DNA from: Candidatus Gastranaerophilales bacterium | GTDB taxonomy: Bacteria; Cyanobacteriota; Vampirovibrionia; Gastranaerophilales; Gastranaerophilaceae | Direction of reading: 5' to 3' | DNA length: 64,000 nucleotides | Assembly: GCA_944322785.1 (NCBI GenBank) | Contig: CALUPW010000002.1 | Location: 62,001-126,000, forward strand | Shown: piece by piece, positions 43,785 through 52,848 of the stretch | How the letters are laid out: each line of letters opens with the position of its first letter | Numbering within the stretch: position 1 is the stretch's first letter | Position numbers and translations under genes: made by a program | Notes under the pieces: generated by a model | What the model was told of the DNA's origin: nothing | What the model saw: the letters and a program-made list of their open reading frames with translations, nothing else | Database searches by the model: none

Positions 43785-46022
43785 AATATCCAGCGGGTCA
43801 ACATCCACCGTAAGTTTCACATCTTTTGGCATCGTAATCCGCCCCAAAAAACTTGATACAAATTGATGTCCTTTTTCTGCCATTTTGTTTTTGATGATAA
43901 GCTGAAATCTGTACATTCCGTTTATTCTCTCAATTACACACGGCGTCGGGCCTAAGACTTCCAGTCGTTCGGAAATTCCGTACTTTTCAATCATTGTAGA
44001 GAGTCGTAAGGCGATTTCCTGAGCGGATTTTTCTGCACGGAAATTGTTTTGTCCGCTCAAAATCAATCGGATTATCTGGCTGAACGGCGGGTAGTCAAAT
44101 TCTTCTCTTGCAATAATTTCCGTTGCGTAAAATTCGTCATAATTCTGTGACTTTGCACTTGCAAGCGCATAATAATCGGGATTGTAGGTTTGAAAGAAAA
44201 CTTTTCCCGAAAATTCTCCTCTGCCCGCACGTCCCGCAACCTGTGTCAAAAGCTGAAATCCCCGTTCGCTTGCTCTAAAATCAGGCAGATTAAAACTTGC
44301 ATCAGCCGAAATTACACCGACGAGTGTTACGTTCGGATTGTCTAACCCTTTTGCAATCATCTGTGTTCCGACAAGAATATCAATTCCGCCGTTCTGAAAT
44401 TTTTCAAGCAGTCTTATATGTTCTCCTTTTCTTACAAGAATGTCGCTGTCAATCCGTTCGATATTTTTGTCGGGAAAAAGGTCTTTTATATACTGTTCAA
44501 TTTTTTGTGTTCCCGTCCCGCTTGTTCTAAGCGCATCTGAGCCGCACGACGGGCAAAAATCCGGAAAGTATTCTTTATGATTGCAATAGTGGCATTTTAA
44601 CAGTTGATCTTTTGTGTGCCATATCATAGGAATTGCACAATTCGGGCATTCGATTACATGACCGCAAGCTCTGCACTGGGTAAATGTCGAAAATCCGCGG
44701 CGGTTTATCAAAAGAATTACCTGTTGTTTTTTTTCAAGGGTTTCTTTGATTGCGTTTTGCAGCGGGATTGAAATTACGTTTTTGTAAGCTGCTCTGCCGT
44801 ATTCCTGCATGTTGATTACGGTGACCGGCGGAACTTTTGCATCATTATATCGTTTTTTCAGTTCGAAAAGATTTCCGGAATTTATGGTACGATAATAAAC
44901 CGAAATATCGGGAGTCGCAGAACCTAAAATCAGCGGGCAGTTGTGAAATTCCGATAACTTTTGTGCAACAACTTTTGCATCATATCTTGGAGCGGGAGAA
45001 GTTTGTTTGTATGCGCTTTCATGCTCCTCATCAATTATAATCAGTCCGATATTTTTTAAAGGTGCAAAAACTGCCGAGCGGGCGCCTGCAAGAATTTTGA
45101 TTTCGTTTTTAAAAAGTTTTTGCCAGACATCATAGCGTTCACCGTCTGAAATACTGCTATGCCAGATTGCAACATCTTCTGTTCCGAATTTTTTTGCGAG
45201 CCGTTTGGTAAGCTGTGATGCAAGCGCAATCTCTGGTGCAAGAAAAAGAACATTTTTGCCGGAGTCTATACAATCTTTAATCAGTTTAAAATAGACTTCA
45301 GTTTTGCCGGAGGCTGTGACCCCGTGGAGAAGAATAACCGGAGGTTTTTTATCGTTCACAATGTCATCTCCATCAGGGGGCGGAGATGTTAGATTTATTT
45401 TTTGTTTAATCCCTTGATAAACTTTTCCCTGTTCCTCTGAAAGTTCAAAAAGCGGTTCTTTTTCTGTTATTTTCAAAATATCAAGCGGGTTTCTGTAAAT
45501 ATTTTCTTCCGTCAATTTTAAACATCCTGTGGCCTCAAGTTTTTTTATTGTTGAACGTGTTGTTTTCGCCATTTTTTCAAACAGGATTAACGGCATTTTG
45601 CCGGAGTTTTTCAAAAGTTCGAGAACCTCACACTGCCGTTTGGTTGCACCTTCAAAACAGATAAATTCAACCGCAAATTCGGTTTTGGAAGCCTTTTCAA
45701 TCAATTTCATCGGAATTGCTGCATTCAATACCGTAACTAAATCACAGCAGTAATAATTCGCCACCCATTCAAGAAGCTTTAAATAATCAATTGAAAAAAG
45801 CGGATTTTCGTCTAAAATTCTGCTGACTTTTTTGGCTTTAATGCCGTCGGGCAGATAATCCGAAAATCCGACACAAAATGCATTAACAAGCCCCTGACGT
45901 CCGAACGGAACAAGAATTGCCTGACCTATTCGGATTTTTTCTTTCATTTCCCCGGGAATCAAATATGAAAAAGTCTTGACTCCCAATCCGGTTATATTAA
46001 CTAGCGCAAGGGCGTATTTCAT
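43779..46022 (-). CDS. priA: primosomal replication restart helicase PriA
   Basis: 747 residues. It reloads the replisome at stalled forks as a 3'-5' DNA helicase. Walker A is HGVTASGKTEVYF, Walker B is IIDEEHE, and helicase motifs include GSATPDISVY, GTQMIAKGLDNPNVTLVG and QVAGRAGRGEFSG. The zinc-binding insert has CRACGHVIECPNCAIPM and CHYCNHKEYFPDFCPSCGSD. The ATG overlaps the stop of the upstream PC4-like gene by one base (TAATG), so the two are coupled. Confidence 0.95.
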   Translation of the reverse strand: MKYALALVNITGLGVKTFSYLIPGEMKEKIRIGQAILVPFGRQGLVNAFCVGFSDYLPDGIKAKKVSRILDENPLFSIDYLKLLEWVANYYCCDLVTVLNAAIPMKLIEKASKTEFAVEFICFEGATKRQCEVLELLKNSGKMPLILFEKMAKTTRSTIKKLEATGCLKLTEENIYRNPLDILKITEKEPLFELSEEQGKVYQGIKQKINLTSPPPDGDDIVNDKKPPVILLHGVTASGKTEVYFKLIKDCIDSGKNVLFLAPEIALASQLTKRLAKKFGTEDVAIWHSSISDGERYDVWQKLFKNEIKILAGARSAVFAPLKNIGLIIIDEEHESAYKQTSPAPRYDAKVVAQKLSEFHNCPLILGSATPDISVYYRTINSGNLFELKKRYNDAKVPPVTVINMQEYGRAAYKNVISIPLQNAIKETLEKKQQVILLINRRGFSTFTQCRACGHVIECPNCAIPMIWHTKDQLLKCHYCNHKEYFPDFCPSCGSDALRTSGTGTQKIEQYIKDLFPDKNIERIDSDILVRKGEHIRLLEKFQNGGIDILVGTQMIAKGLDNPNVTLVGVISADASFNLPDFRASERGFQLLTQVAGRAGRGEFSGKVFFQTYNPDYYALASAKSQNYDEFYATEIIAREEFDYPPFSQIIRLILSGQNNFRAEKSAQEIALRLSTMIEKYGISERLEVLGPTPCVIERINGMYRFQLIIKNKMAEKGHQFVSSFLGRITMPKDVKLTVDVDPLDIL

Positions 46023-46252
46023 TATTCTTCCATAAATTCTTTTTTGGCTTCCTGAATAGCTTCTTCCAGTAAATCAAGCTGATCTGGCGTAAAAGTTACG
46101 CCTTTTTTCGTCGGAAGCCAGCTTGCGCCGTCATCTGTTGTATAAAATATTCTCATATTCAAGTAGCTGCGTCCTTTATATTCGCTTATTGAAATCTGTA
46201 ATTGTTCTGTGTCCGTTCTTTCAATAGTTGCCAAAATTTTTGCATCTGCCAT
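46022..46252 (-). CDS. PC4-like ssDNA-binding protein
   Basis: 76 residues. The stretch YKGRSYLNMRIFYTTDDG followed by WLPTKKGVTFTPDQLDLLEEAI matches the PC4/p15 transcription coactivator fold (beta-sheet plus a C-terminal helix), which binds single-stranded DNA as a dimer. Bacterial PC4-like proteins exist but are poorly studied. The gene is directly upstream of priA with a one-base overlap, so a joint role in exposed ssDNA or fork restart is a natural guess. AGGAGA precedes the ATG. Confidence 0.75.
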   Translation of the reverse strand: MADAKILATIERTDTEQLQISISEYKGRSYLNMRIFYTTDDGASWLPTKKGVTFTPDQLDLLEEAIQEAKKEFMEE

Positions 46253-46438
46253 TATTCTTCTCTCCTTATAAAAATGTTACCGGATTATAATATCATAAAA
46301 ATGTTTATCAAAAAATTACAGTTCAAATTTTTGACAAAATAGCGATAATAGAGAGATATTATTATAATATTGTAAAATTTCAAAAACTTGTTATAATAAA
46401 AAAGTAAAAATATTAAAATACAAAGGAGCTTAAAAAGT

Positions 46439-46487
46439 ATGGAAACTATTGATATGACTGGATTTCATGGGGGGAGGGGCAACCCGT
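46439..46487 (+). other. 5' leader of the second prepilin locus (frame-shifted G-tract)
   Basis: AGGAG (46424-46428) precedes ATG 46439, which reads METIDMTGFH and GGRGNP before TAA at 46487. The first 9 residues equal those of the leader at 11060. The tract here is six G, A and four G, and the leader is out of frame with the prepilin. Loss of one base in the tract would join them. ATG 46467, in the prepilin frame, lies inside the tract. Confidence 0.45.
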
Positions 46488-47396
46488 AAAACAGGCTCCT
46501 GTTGTGATTTACAGAAACGTCATTCCGGACCTGATCCGGAATCTATCAATGCAGATAAAGACAGACTCCGGCTCGGGGGCCGGAGTGACAATGGCAACCG
46601 GACGCCACATACCAAATCCCGTCACTCTGACAAAAGTCAGAGTTTATCAATGCCGGTTAATTCAATATGTCACCCTGAACTTGTTTCAGGGTCTATCAAT
46701 GCTTATAGAAACAACCTACGCAGCATAGGCCGGAGTGACCAATTAAGCCGCAAAACCGCCTTCACCATGGCAGAAGTTCTGATAACACTCGGCATAATCG
46801 GCATAGTCGCCGCCATGACATTGCCTACAGTAATCAACCGAGCGCAACGAAAAATTCTAACCCAGCAGTTCAAAAAATCCTATGCAACCGTACAAAACGC
46901 AATCAATCTCGCTCAATCAGAGTGGGGTGCGCCTTATGAATGTTATTGGTTAAAAAAAAGTGCTAATGCAGGCTATTATCTTGACCAATGTTCTGCATTC
47001 TGGGATGCATTTTTAAAGAACGTAAAAATTATTCAAAAATGTGACGGTGATGATTACGACTGCCACCCGAAGTATAAAACAAAAGCCGAGGTTCTGGCAG
47101 AAGGTGGTGAGGTGCTAAATCCGTCCTGTTCAATTGATTTTCCTTATGCTAATTTTTATATATTAAATGACGGTACATATATAATTATAAACAATAACAA
47201 CCCGGGAACGTCGCACCATCAGATATACTTTGCTATAGACATAAACGGATCTAAAGGTCCGAACAAATGGGGATATGACCTGTATTATCTGACTCTGAAT
47301 CGAGAAGATATGAAGAAAGACGTGATAATCGCCAATGAAGTATGTGCTATGAAAGAGCGTGACGGAATGTATATAAATGAAATGCTTCTGGAATAA
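46467..47396 (+). CDS. prepilin-like protein, second repeat-bearing copy
   Basis: 309 residues from ATG 46467. About the first 97 are translated palindromic elements (RHSGPDPESIN, CHPELVSGSIN). Then come KTAFTMAEVLITLGIIG and the C-terminal Cys-containing domain like 11270 (ECYWLKK, DQCSAF, KCDGDDYDCHPKYKTK, NEVCAMKERDG). The nucleotide match to copy 1 is near-perfect through 46511-46688 but clearly lower through the prepilin domain, so the 5' part was homogenised or inserted more recently. Here the frame is open through the whole 5' region, with no stop as in copy 1. Whether the long N-terminus is made and processed is unknown. Confidence 0.65.
   Translation: MGGGATRKTGSCCDLQKRHSGPDPESINADKDRLRLGGRSDNGNRTPHTKSRHSDKSQSLSMPVNSICHPELVSGSINAYRNNLRSIGRSDQLSRKTAFTMAEVLITLGIIGIVAAMTLPTVINRAQRKILTQQFKKSYATVQNAINLAQSEWGAPYECYWLKKSANAGYYLDQCSAFWDAFLKNVKIIQKCDGDDYDCHPKYKTKAEVLAEGGEVLNPSCSIDFPYANFYILNDGTYIIINNNNPGTSHHQIYFAIDINGSKGPNKWGYDLYYLTLNREDMKKDVIIANEVCAMKERDGMYINEMLLE
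46519..46739. repeat. cluster of dispersed palindromic elements, copy 2
   Basis: Units at 46519-46589 (complete head-to-head), 46621-46643 (half) and 46669-46739 (mixed, shorter than copy 1). The first part is identical to copy 1, but the 11309-11381 segment of copy 1 has no counterpart, so one module was gained or lost between copies. Confidence 0.85.
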
Positions 47397-47444
47397 ACTT
47401 TTTAACAAATTGATTATCAGATATTTATTATCTATAATTTGATT

Positions 47445-49103
47445 ATGAAAAAGTTTGATATTTTTAACCGTTTCAGGGATGCGGTGATTATTGCAAATAA
47501 TAACGGAGAAGTCGTCTATCGAAATAATAAATTCAAAAGATGGTTTCCGGAGTTTTCCGGACTAAAAAAATTCTCCCATAATGCAAATTTTGATATCTGT
47601 CCGCTTGAAACGGATGATATTCGAAACTATTCTCCCATCTATAATGCGCTGATTTCAAAAGAAGATTTTTCAGCAAGAATTTCCTGTCAGAATGAAAACG
47701 GAAAACTTCAATATTTTGATTTTTTTGCAACAAAAAGATGGCGATATACTCTTATGTTTCTCTCTGACACGAGCGCAGAAGCTGAATTAAATTCCGTTGA
47801 AATCTTAAATAAAAAATTACAGGAAAAAATAAATTTTCTTGAAAATCAAAATAATGATTTAATGAAAATTAAACAAAAAGCCCAGTCGCAGGCCATCCGT
47901 ATTGCACTGATAAACAAAGTTTCCAACATAATAAGAGGCTCAATGGATTTGTCGGTTATCCTCACTTCAGCCCTCAAAGAGTTATCAATCATGTTCGGAA
48001 CTTTTAAAGCATATTATGCATCTTATGAAAACGGTAAATTTTGCATTCAGGAAATCTATCCCTCAAAAAATTCAGACTTAAAAAAAGAATTCGTATTTGA
48101 TGAGGAAACGGCGGAAACTATTCTCTCACGCCGCATTTCAGTTCAACATTCCTTAAAAGAATATAAAGGCGCTCAATCATTCAAGCAGCCGGTTATGAGA
48201 ATTGCTGTTCCGGTTTTTCATCTTGAAAACTTAATCGGAACAATAGTTTTGCTGAGTTACCAGCGTCGTGAATTGAATGAAGAAATTGAAATTCTCGAAG
48301 CTATTTCCTCTCAATTGGGCAACGCTATTATAAGAGCAGAACTTTATAACAAAAACGTTCAAACAGTTCACCAGCTTCAAAGTGCTTTGCAGGAACTTAA
48401 AGAAACGCAGCTTCATTTGATTAATTCAGAAAAAATGGCATCTCTTGGCCAGCTTGTTGCGGGTGTTGCGCATGAAATTAATACACCCGTTGCCTCAATC
48501 AAATCAAATAATGCAATTCTTGCTAAATTCATCCCGCAAATAGATGACCCTAAAATATCTTCAATTCTTGCTGATATCAATGAAGTTGACCGTGAAGCAA
48601 TTCAAAGAATTACTCACATGGTTACCTCCCTTAAAAAATTCGTCCGTCTTGATGAAGCGGAACTTCAGGAAGCCGATATTAACAAAGAGCTGGAACTAAC
48701 GCTGGACTTGATTCGCCACGAAACTAAGAACAGAATTGAAATCGAAAAACATTACGGTGATATCCCGCTTATTAAATGCTATCCAAATATGCTAAATCAA
48801 GTATTCACCAATGTTTTGGTCAATGCCTGCCAGGCAATTGAAGGGGCCGGAAAGATAACAATAACTACTTCATATACCCCTGAAACTTTGACTGTGTCTA
48901 TAAAAGACACCGGAAAAGGAATTGAAAAATCTGAAATCGATAAAATTTTTGCAGCCGGATATACTACAAAAGGAGTAGGTGTCGGAACAGGATTAGGTTT
49001 GGCTATTTCTGCAAAAATAATCGAAAAACACAACGGCAAAATTATTGTAAACAGTGAAGTCGGCAAGGGTACAGAGTTTATTATTACTATCTCAGGTAAG
49101 TAG
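47445..49103 (+). CDS. sensor histidine kinase with PAS and GAF domains
   Basis: 552 residues, no membrane segments, so cytosolic. Residues ~1-115 are PAS-like (DAVIIANNNGEVVYRNNKF), ~120-150 coiled, ~165-300 GAF-like (SIMFGTFKAYYASYENGKF, IAVPVFHLENLIGTIVLL). The kinase has H-box VAGVAHEINTPVASI near 341, N-box NQVFTNVLVNACQAI, and G-boxes DTGKGIE and GVGTGLGLAIS. No response regulator is adjacent. TATAAT (47433-47438) ends 6 nt before ATG 47445; a TTG 6 nt earlier is in frame but would sit right after the -10. Confidence 0.88.
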   Translation: MKKFDIFNRFRDAVIIANNNGEVVYRNNKFKRWFPEFSGLKKFSHNANFDICPLETDDIRNYSPIYNALISKEDFSARISCQNENGKLQYFDFFATKRWRYTLMFLSDTSAEAELNSVEILNKKLQEKINFLENQNNDLMKIKQKAQSQAIRIALINKVSNIIRGSMDLSVILTSALKELSIMFGTFKAYYASYENGKFCIQEIYPSKNSDLKKEFVFDEETAETILSRRISVQHSLKEYKGAQSFKQPVMRIAVPVFHLENLIGTIVLLSYQRRELNEEIEILEAISSQLGNAIIRAELYNKNVQTVHQLQSALQELKETQLHLINSEKMASLGQLVAGVAHEINTPVASIKSNNAILAKFIPQIDDPKISSILADINEVDREAIQRITHMVTSLKKFVRLDEAELQEADINKELELTLDLIRHETKNRIEIEKHYGDIPLIKCYPNMLNQVFTNVLVNACQAIEGAGKITITTSYTPETLTVSIKDTGKGIEKSEIDKIFAAGYTTKGVGVGTGLGLAISAKIIEKHNGKIIVNSEVGKGTEFIITISGK

Positions 49104-49413
49104 TATATATTAAAAAATGTTACAAATTTGATTTATTTATTATTGAATTTCATCATACATTAAAAAAACAATCACTCAATTTGAGCAAATAATATAAAAG
49201 ACACATGACAGAAATTGAAAAATAGTTTATATTATAAATATAAAGTGTGAGTGTTACCCTTTATAAAAAATTTTACTAAAGACAGATATCCCGCAGTAAA
49301 AGATTTAATTGTTAATAAATTTTAATAAAAGTAGGTAAAAAAGGCAATAATATTCTAACAAAATTTTTTATAAAAATATAGTGTGTAGAATATTTTTGTA
49401 GTGTCGGAGGAAA
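49104..49413. other. AT-rich 310-bp spacer
   Basis: Very AT-rich, with scattered TATAAT-like words (TATTATAAAT near 49230, TAATATAAAAG near 49190). No ORF, no clear hairpin with a T tail, and no repeat of the palindromic family. It presumably contains the promoter of the HEAT-repeat gene; I cannot choose the -10 with confidence. Confidence 0.5.
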
Positions 49414-50274
49414 ATGATGACTATTAGTGTGAACAGCAAGAAAAAACAAGTTAAAAAGACTTTTGATGAGTTATTGATGGATTTAAAAACAAGCAATTCA
49501 GAAAAAGTTCGATATAATGCTGCGCGTGTTTTAGGCGAAATGGGCGATTCAAAAGCTGTTGAACCATTAATTGACGTTTTAAAACATGACAAAAACGGCT
49601 CCGTAAGATTGTATGCAGCACGTGCACTCGGTGAACTGGGTGATTCAAAAGCTACAACCCACTTAATTGAATCATTGCGTGAAGACAGAAATGTTGATGT
49701 TCGTGTTCGTGCAGCACGTGCATTGGGTCGTCTTGGCGGTGCAATTGTTGTTGAACCGCTTGTTGAAGCTTTGAACGATGAAAATCCGCAGGTATGTATT
49801 ACGGCAACCGATGCCTTAATTGAAATCGGTGATGTTGCAACTGATGCTTTGATTGCATCTCTTGATCATGAAAAAGTTAATGTACGCTGTGATGCAACAA
49901 GAGCTCTGGGTGAAATCGGAAACAAAAAGGCTGTTGATAAAGTTATAAATATGTTGTATGACGAATGGGTAAACGTTAGAATTTATGCGGTTACTTCTCT
50001 TGGCAAACTCAACGATACAAAAGCGGTTCCGGCATTGATTGATGTTATGAAAAACCGCAGTGAAAATGAACTTGTAAGAGCAGGTGCAGCAGCAGCTCTC
50101 GGTGTACTTCGTGATCAAAGAGCTTTGCTTCCGTTAAGAGAATTGATTATGGAAGCTGAGGAATTGGGTGAACTTGAAGATACAGCATTAAAATCATTCA
50201 AGAAAATTATGGCTGCAAACTGGCAGTCAATTCCGGGCGCAACCGCTCAAAAGAAACCTGCCAATGCTTTCTAA
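49414..50274 (+). CDS. HEAT-repeat (PBS-lyase-type) protein
   Basis: 286 residues with about seven 31-residue repeats of the form VRYNAARVLGEMGDSKAVEPLIDVLK, VRLYAARALGELGD and VRCDATRALGEIG. These E-Z type HEAT repeats are known from phycobilin lyases of cyanobacteria but also from many general scaffold proteins. There is no lyase catalytic part and no phycobiliprotein gene, so a scaffold role is more likely. GGAGG lies 3 nt before ATG 49414, with a second ATG at 49417 that fits the spacing better. Soluble, cytosolic. Confidence 0.82.
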   Translation: MMTISVNSKKKQVKKTFDELLMDLKTSNSEKVRYNAARVLGEMGDSKAVEPLIDVLKHDKNGSVRLYAARALGELGDSKATTHLIESLREDRNVDVRVRAARALGRLGGAIVVEPLVEALNDENPQVCITATDALIEIGDVATDALIASLDHEKVNVRCDATRALGEIGNKKAVDKVINMLYDEWVNVRIYAVTSLGKLNDTKAVPALIDVMKNRSENELVRAGAAAALGVLRDQRALLPLRELIMEAEELGELEDTALKSFKKIMAANWQSIPGATAQKKPANAF

Positions 50275-50312
50275 AAACTAATTTGGTATAATTCTCAAAA
50301 TCATATATGTAC

Positions 50313-50340
50313 AAAAGACCGCCTAAAGCGGTCTTTTTAT
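50313..50340. terminator. bidirectional terminator (HEAT gene / ispD)
   Basis: AAAAGACCGC (50313-50322) and GCGGTCTTTT (50328-50337) with a CTAAA loop, then TTTAT. Confidence 0.85.
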
Positions 50341-50436
50341 TATGTCTTGTCTAAAATCGTTCCTGTATTTGAAGAACCTTTTACATGAGAAATTAAAATG
50401 TTTTGCGGCAGCAGTTATAAATCCACGGTTAAATTT

Positions 50437-51090
50437 TTATTCCTGTTTCAAAAATATTTTTGCAATTTCAATATCAATCTGTGTTGTAATTTTTAAATTT
50501 TTGTAGCTTCCGTCAAGAATATACACGGTTTCCCCGAGTGTTTCAAGCATTCCCGCATCATCTGTAAAGTTTCTGTCCTTTAATTTCTCATGTGCATTTT
50601 TGATAAGTTTATATTCAAAAGCCTGAGGGGTTTGTGTGTTATAAAGTTTTGCACGGTCAATTGTGCGGACTATTTTGCCGTTTTCAACTTCTTTGATTGT
50701 ATCAATTGTTTTGGTGGCAACAGTCATTGCCTTTACATCCTTTACCATTTCAATACAGTTGTTAATTACCTCGGTCAAAATCATCGGACGTGCGCCGTCA
50801 TGAATTATTACATAATCGCATGCGTCAAATAAAAGCCCATTATAAACAGATTGCTGGCGTGTTGCACCGCCTTCTGTTATTCTGACTTTTTTATAATCTT
50901 TAAACATCTCTTTAAGTTCATCCATAATTGATATATGAGAACAGATAATTATTTTATCAACATTTGACTTTTCAAAGGCATCAACTGTATAACGAATTAT
51001 TTCTTTATCATAGACTTTTTCAAGAAGTTTGTTTTTGGCGCCGAAACGTGAGCCTGTTCCGCCTGCTGTAATTATTGCATTAACTTTCAT
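50437..51090 (-). CDS. ispD: 2-C-methyl-D-erythritol 4-phosphate cytidylyltransferase
   Basis: 217 residues. It makes CDP-ME from MEP and CTP, the step between Dxr and IspE. ITAGGTGSRFGAKNKLLEKV holds the CTP site. EGGATRQQSVYNGL and VIIHDGARPMI are the family motifs, and TPQAFEYKLIKNAHEK and TDDAGMLETLG follow. AAGGGA precedes ATG 51090. No ispF gene follows. Confidence 0.96.
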   Translation of the reverse strand: MKVNAIITAGGTGSRFGAKNKLLEKVYDKEIIRYTVDAFEKSNVDKIIICSHISIMDELKEMFKDYKKVRITEGGATRQQSVYNGLLFDACDYVIIHDGARPMILTEVINNCIEMVKDVKAMTVATKTIDTIKEVENGKIVRTIDRAKLYNTQTPQAFEYKLIKNAHEKLKDRNFTDDAGMLETLGETVYILDGSYKNLKITTQIDIEIAKIFLKQE

Positions 51091-51222
51091 ACTAAATCCC
51101 TTACAACTATCTTTAAAATTATTTTACCATAAAAATTGTAATCAAAATTAACATGCCACTTGATTTATTTGATTTTTAATATATTATAGTGTTACACGAC
51201 TAGCTAGAAAAGGAAATTAATT

Positions 51223-51414
51223 ATGTCTAAAAAATGTGATGTATGCGGTAAAACTCCGATAAAAGCAGCAAAATTAACATTCTCTCATAAACAAATCGTG
51301 CATCGTCAAATGCCGAATCTTCAGTCTGTTAAAGTTAATGTAAACGGACAGACAAAGAGAATTAACGTTTGTACTTCATGCTTAAAAGCAGGAAAAGTTC
51401 AAAAAGCTGTTTAG
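51223..51414 (+). CDS. rpmB: 50S ribosomal protein L28
   Basis: 63 residues. CDVCGKTPIKAAKLTFSHKQIVHRQMPNLQSVKV-type core with R-I-N-V-C-T-S-C-L-K near the end. It has the CxxC...CxxC zinc-binding form of L28. AAAGGAA is before the ATG. A strong hairpin follows. The gene stands alone rather than with rpmG. Confidence 0.96.
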   Translation: MSKKCDVCGKTPIKAAKLTFSHKQIVHRQMPNLQSVKVNVNGQTKRINVCTSCLKAGKVQKAV

Positions 51415-51438
51415 GTTTTTATACCCGAATTTATTTAT

Positions 51439-51470
51439 GAAAAGAGCCTTGATTATTCAAGGCTCTTTTC
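51439..51470. terminator. bidirectional terminator (rpmB / TonB-C gene)
   Basis: 14-bp perfect arms GAAAAGAGCCTTGA (51439-51452) and TCAAGGCTCTTTTC (51457-51470), loop TTAT. The stop codon of the minus-strand gene lies in the stem. Confidence 0.88.
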
Positions 51471-52010
51471 AATTTCATACGGGTTAACAAATTTTTTACC
51501 GGTTGGTTTTGTCGGGATTTGCTGTGGCGTTGTTTCTGTTTCAAACTGGTTTAATGAAGGCAAAAGTTCTTCCAAATCCATATTCATTAAATCGGAATCA
51601 AGACCGGAGAGCATCTTTATCAATTTGATAATATTCAAATCCATATTAAGTAAAACCCCGACATCTGTTGCTTCATCAAAATTCGGAGCAGGATATGGCG
51701 ATGCATTTTTGACAGCTGTCAACACTCTGTTATCATAATCGGTATTTCCGGAGCTTTGAACAATTTCACATTCTGTCAGTTTGCCTGTTTTATCAACCTT
51801 AAATATAACTAACGCCGCAAGATTTGCACCTGTATCCGGCATATTAAAATTTGCAATAATCTTTTTCCCCACAGCAAGCGAATATTGCTGCATTTGAGGT
51901 GTTCCGCCAAGAGGGCTTATCCCGATTGTTCCTTCCGGCATATCAAATGCAAAGGCATTTAATGCAAAAATTATTAGACTTCCTATAGTTAAAAATATTT
52001 TCTTAATCAT
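51453..52010 (-). CDS. secreted TonB-C-like domain protein 1
   Basis: 185 residues with signal peptide (MIKKIFLTIGSLIIFALNAFA). Residues ~65-115 (ALVIFKVDKTGKLTECEIVQSSGNTDYDNRVLTAVK-type) match the C-terminal domain of TonB/TolA energy transducers: beta strand, DKTGKL turn, SSG, then a helix. The long Pro-rich linker and N-terminal anchor of real TonB are missing; the C-terminal part is Thr/Pro-rich instead. The ATG overlaps the gene before it (ATGA). Probably a periplasmic interaction domain. Confidence 0.72.
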   Translation of the reverse strand: MIKKIFLTIGSLIIFALNAFAFDMPEGTIGISPLGGTPQMQQYSLAVGKKIIANFNMPDTGANLAALVIFKVDKTGKLTECEIVQSSGNTDYDNRVLTAVKNASPYPAPNFDEATDVGVLLNMDLNIIKLIKMLSGLDSDLMNMDLEELLPSLNQFETETTPQQIPTKPTGKKFVNPYEIEKSLE

Positions 52011-52777
52011 TTTTCCTGCTTTTTGTTAACGTCAAGTACATAATAATCAAATGTCATTAATATATTGATTTCTTTTAAATTTTTGTCTGCGGTTTCCGGA
52101 AATTTGTCAAAAGGTTCTGTTGATTTAACTGCAGCTATTGCGCTGTCATCATTTGTTTTATTCCCTGAACTCTGTTTAATTTCACAGGAGGTAAGTTTTC
52201 CATCACGGCTGATTTTAAATTGGACTTTTGCAATCCCGCCGTTATTTGTTACCGGAAGGTGCCAGTTTTCTTTAACTTTTGTTTCGACAGAAATTATATA
52301 ATCTTTCATTCCGGGATATTTTTGATTGTATTTTTGTATAAGCTCCTGATTGTTGCTTATGGCATTCTGTTTTCGTATTTGACGGGTTGCGGTAAGTTTT
52401 TGTACCATTTCATCGTCTTTTACAAACTTGTTAATATTGTTTAAAAAAGAATCTTCACTTAATTTCTTCATAAATGCAAACGGATTATCCCATACCTGCG
52501 GGGATTCGTATTTTTGAGAATCATAGGATTTGGACTTTATAATCCCGATTTTATCTTCATTAATGTCATATTTAAGATAAACAAGTTTTTCATTTTCATT
52601 TCTGTCTTTGTATCTGATTACATAAAAAAGATTGTTCTCATTCCGGGAGATGGAATCATGGTCAAGATAAATATATTTTGAGGTGTTTGTAATATTAAGC
52701 CTAATCCAGTCAGCTGCAAAAACCGCCGGATTTAAGGACAACAAAATAAAGCATAATATAGCTGATTTTTTAATCAT
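52007..52777 (-). CDS. secreted TonB-C-like domain protein 2
   Basis: 256 residues. Signal peptide (MIKKSAILCFILLSLNPAVFA), then an N-terminal domain of ~100 residues (WIRLNITNTSKYIYLDHDS) shared with protein 3, then the TonB-C part near 165-240: VKENWHLPVTNNGGIAKVQFKISRDGKLTSCEI-like, SSGNKTNDDSAIAAVK. The gene overlaps protein 1 by 4 nt, so they are coupled. A separate promoter from protein 3 is likely, as a terminator lies between. Confidence 0.72.
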   Translation of the reverse strand: MIKKSAILCFILLSLNPAVFAADWIRLNITNTSKYIYLDHDSISRNENNLFYVIRYKDRNENEKLVYLKYDINEDKIGIIKSKSYDSQKYESPQVWDNPFAFMKKLSEDSFLNNINKFVKDDEMVQKLTATRQIRKQNAISNNQELIQKYNQKYPGMKDYIISVETKVKENWHLPVTNNGGIAKVQFKISRDGKLTSCEIKQSSGNKTNDDSAIAAVKSTEPFDKFPETADKNLKEINILMTFDYYVLDVNKKQEK

Positions 52778-52808
52778 ATAATTCCCTCATAAAATTTAAC
52801 CTGAAAAA

Positions 52809-52839
52809 GCGAAATCATCGAAATTTTCGATGATTTCGC
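52809..52839 (-). terminator. terminator (perfect palindrome) after TonB-C-like protein 3
   Basis: GCGAAATCATCGAAA (52809-52823) and TTTCGATGATTTCGC (52825-52839) form a 15-bp perfect stem around one T. On the minus strand a short T run (CTTTTTC) follows. Confidence 0.8.
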
Positions 52840-52848
52840 AAGATAAAA

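Noticed and set aside
49414-50274. Phycobilin lyase
   Set aside because: Only HEAT repeats are visible and no phycobiliprotein or bilin genes are present.
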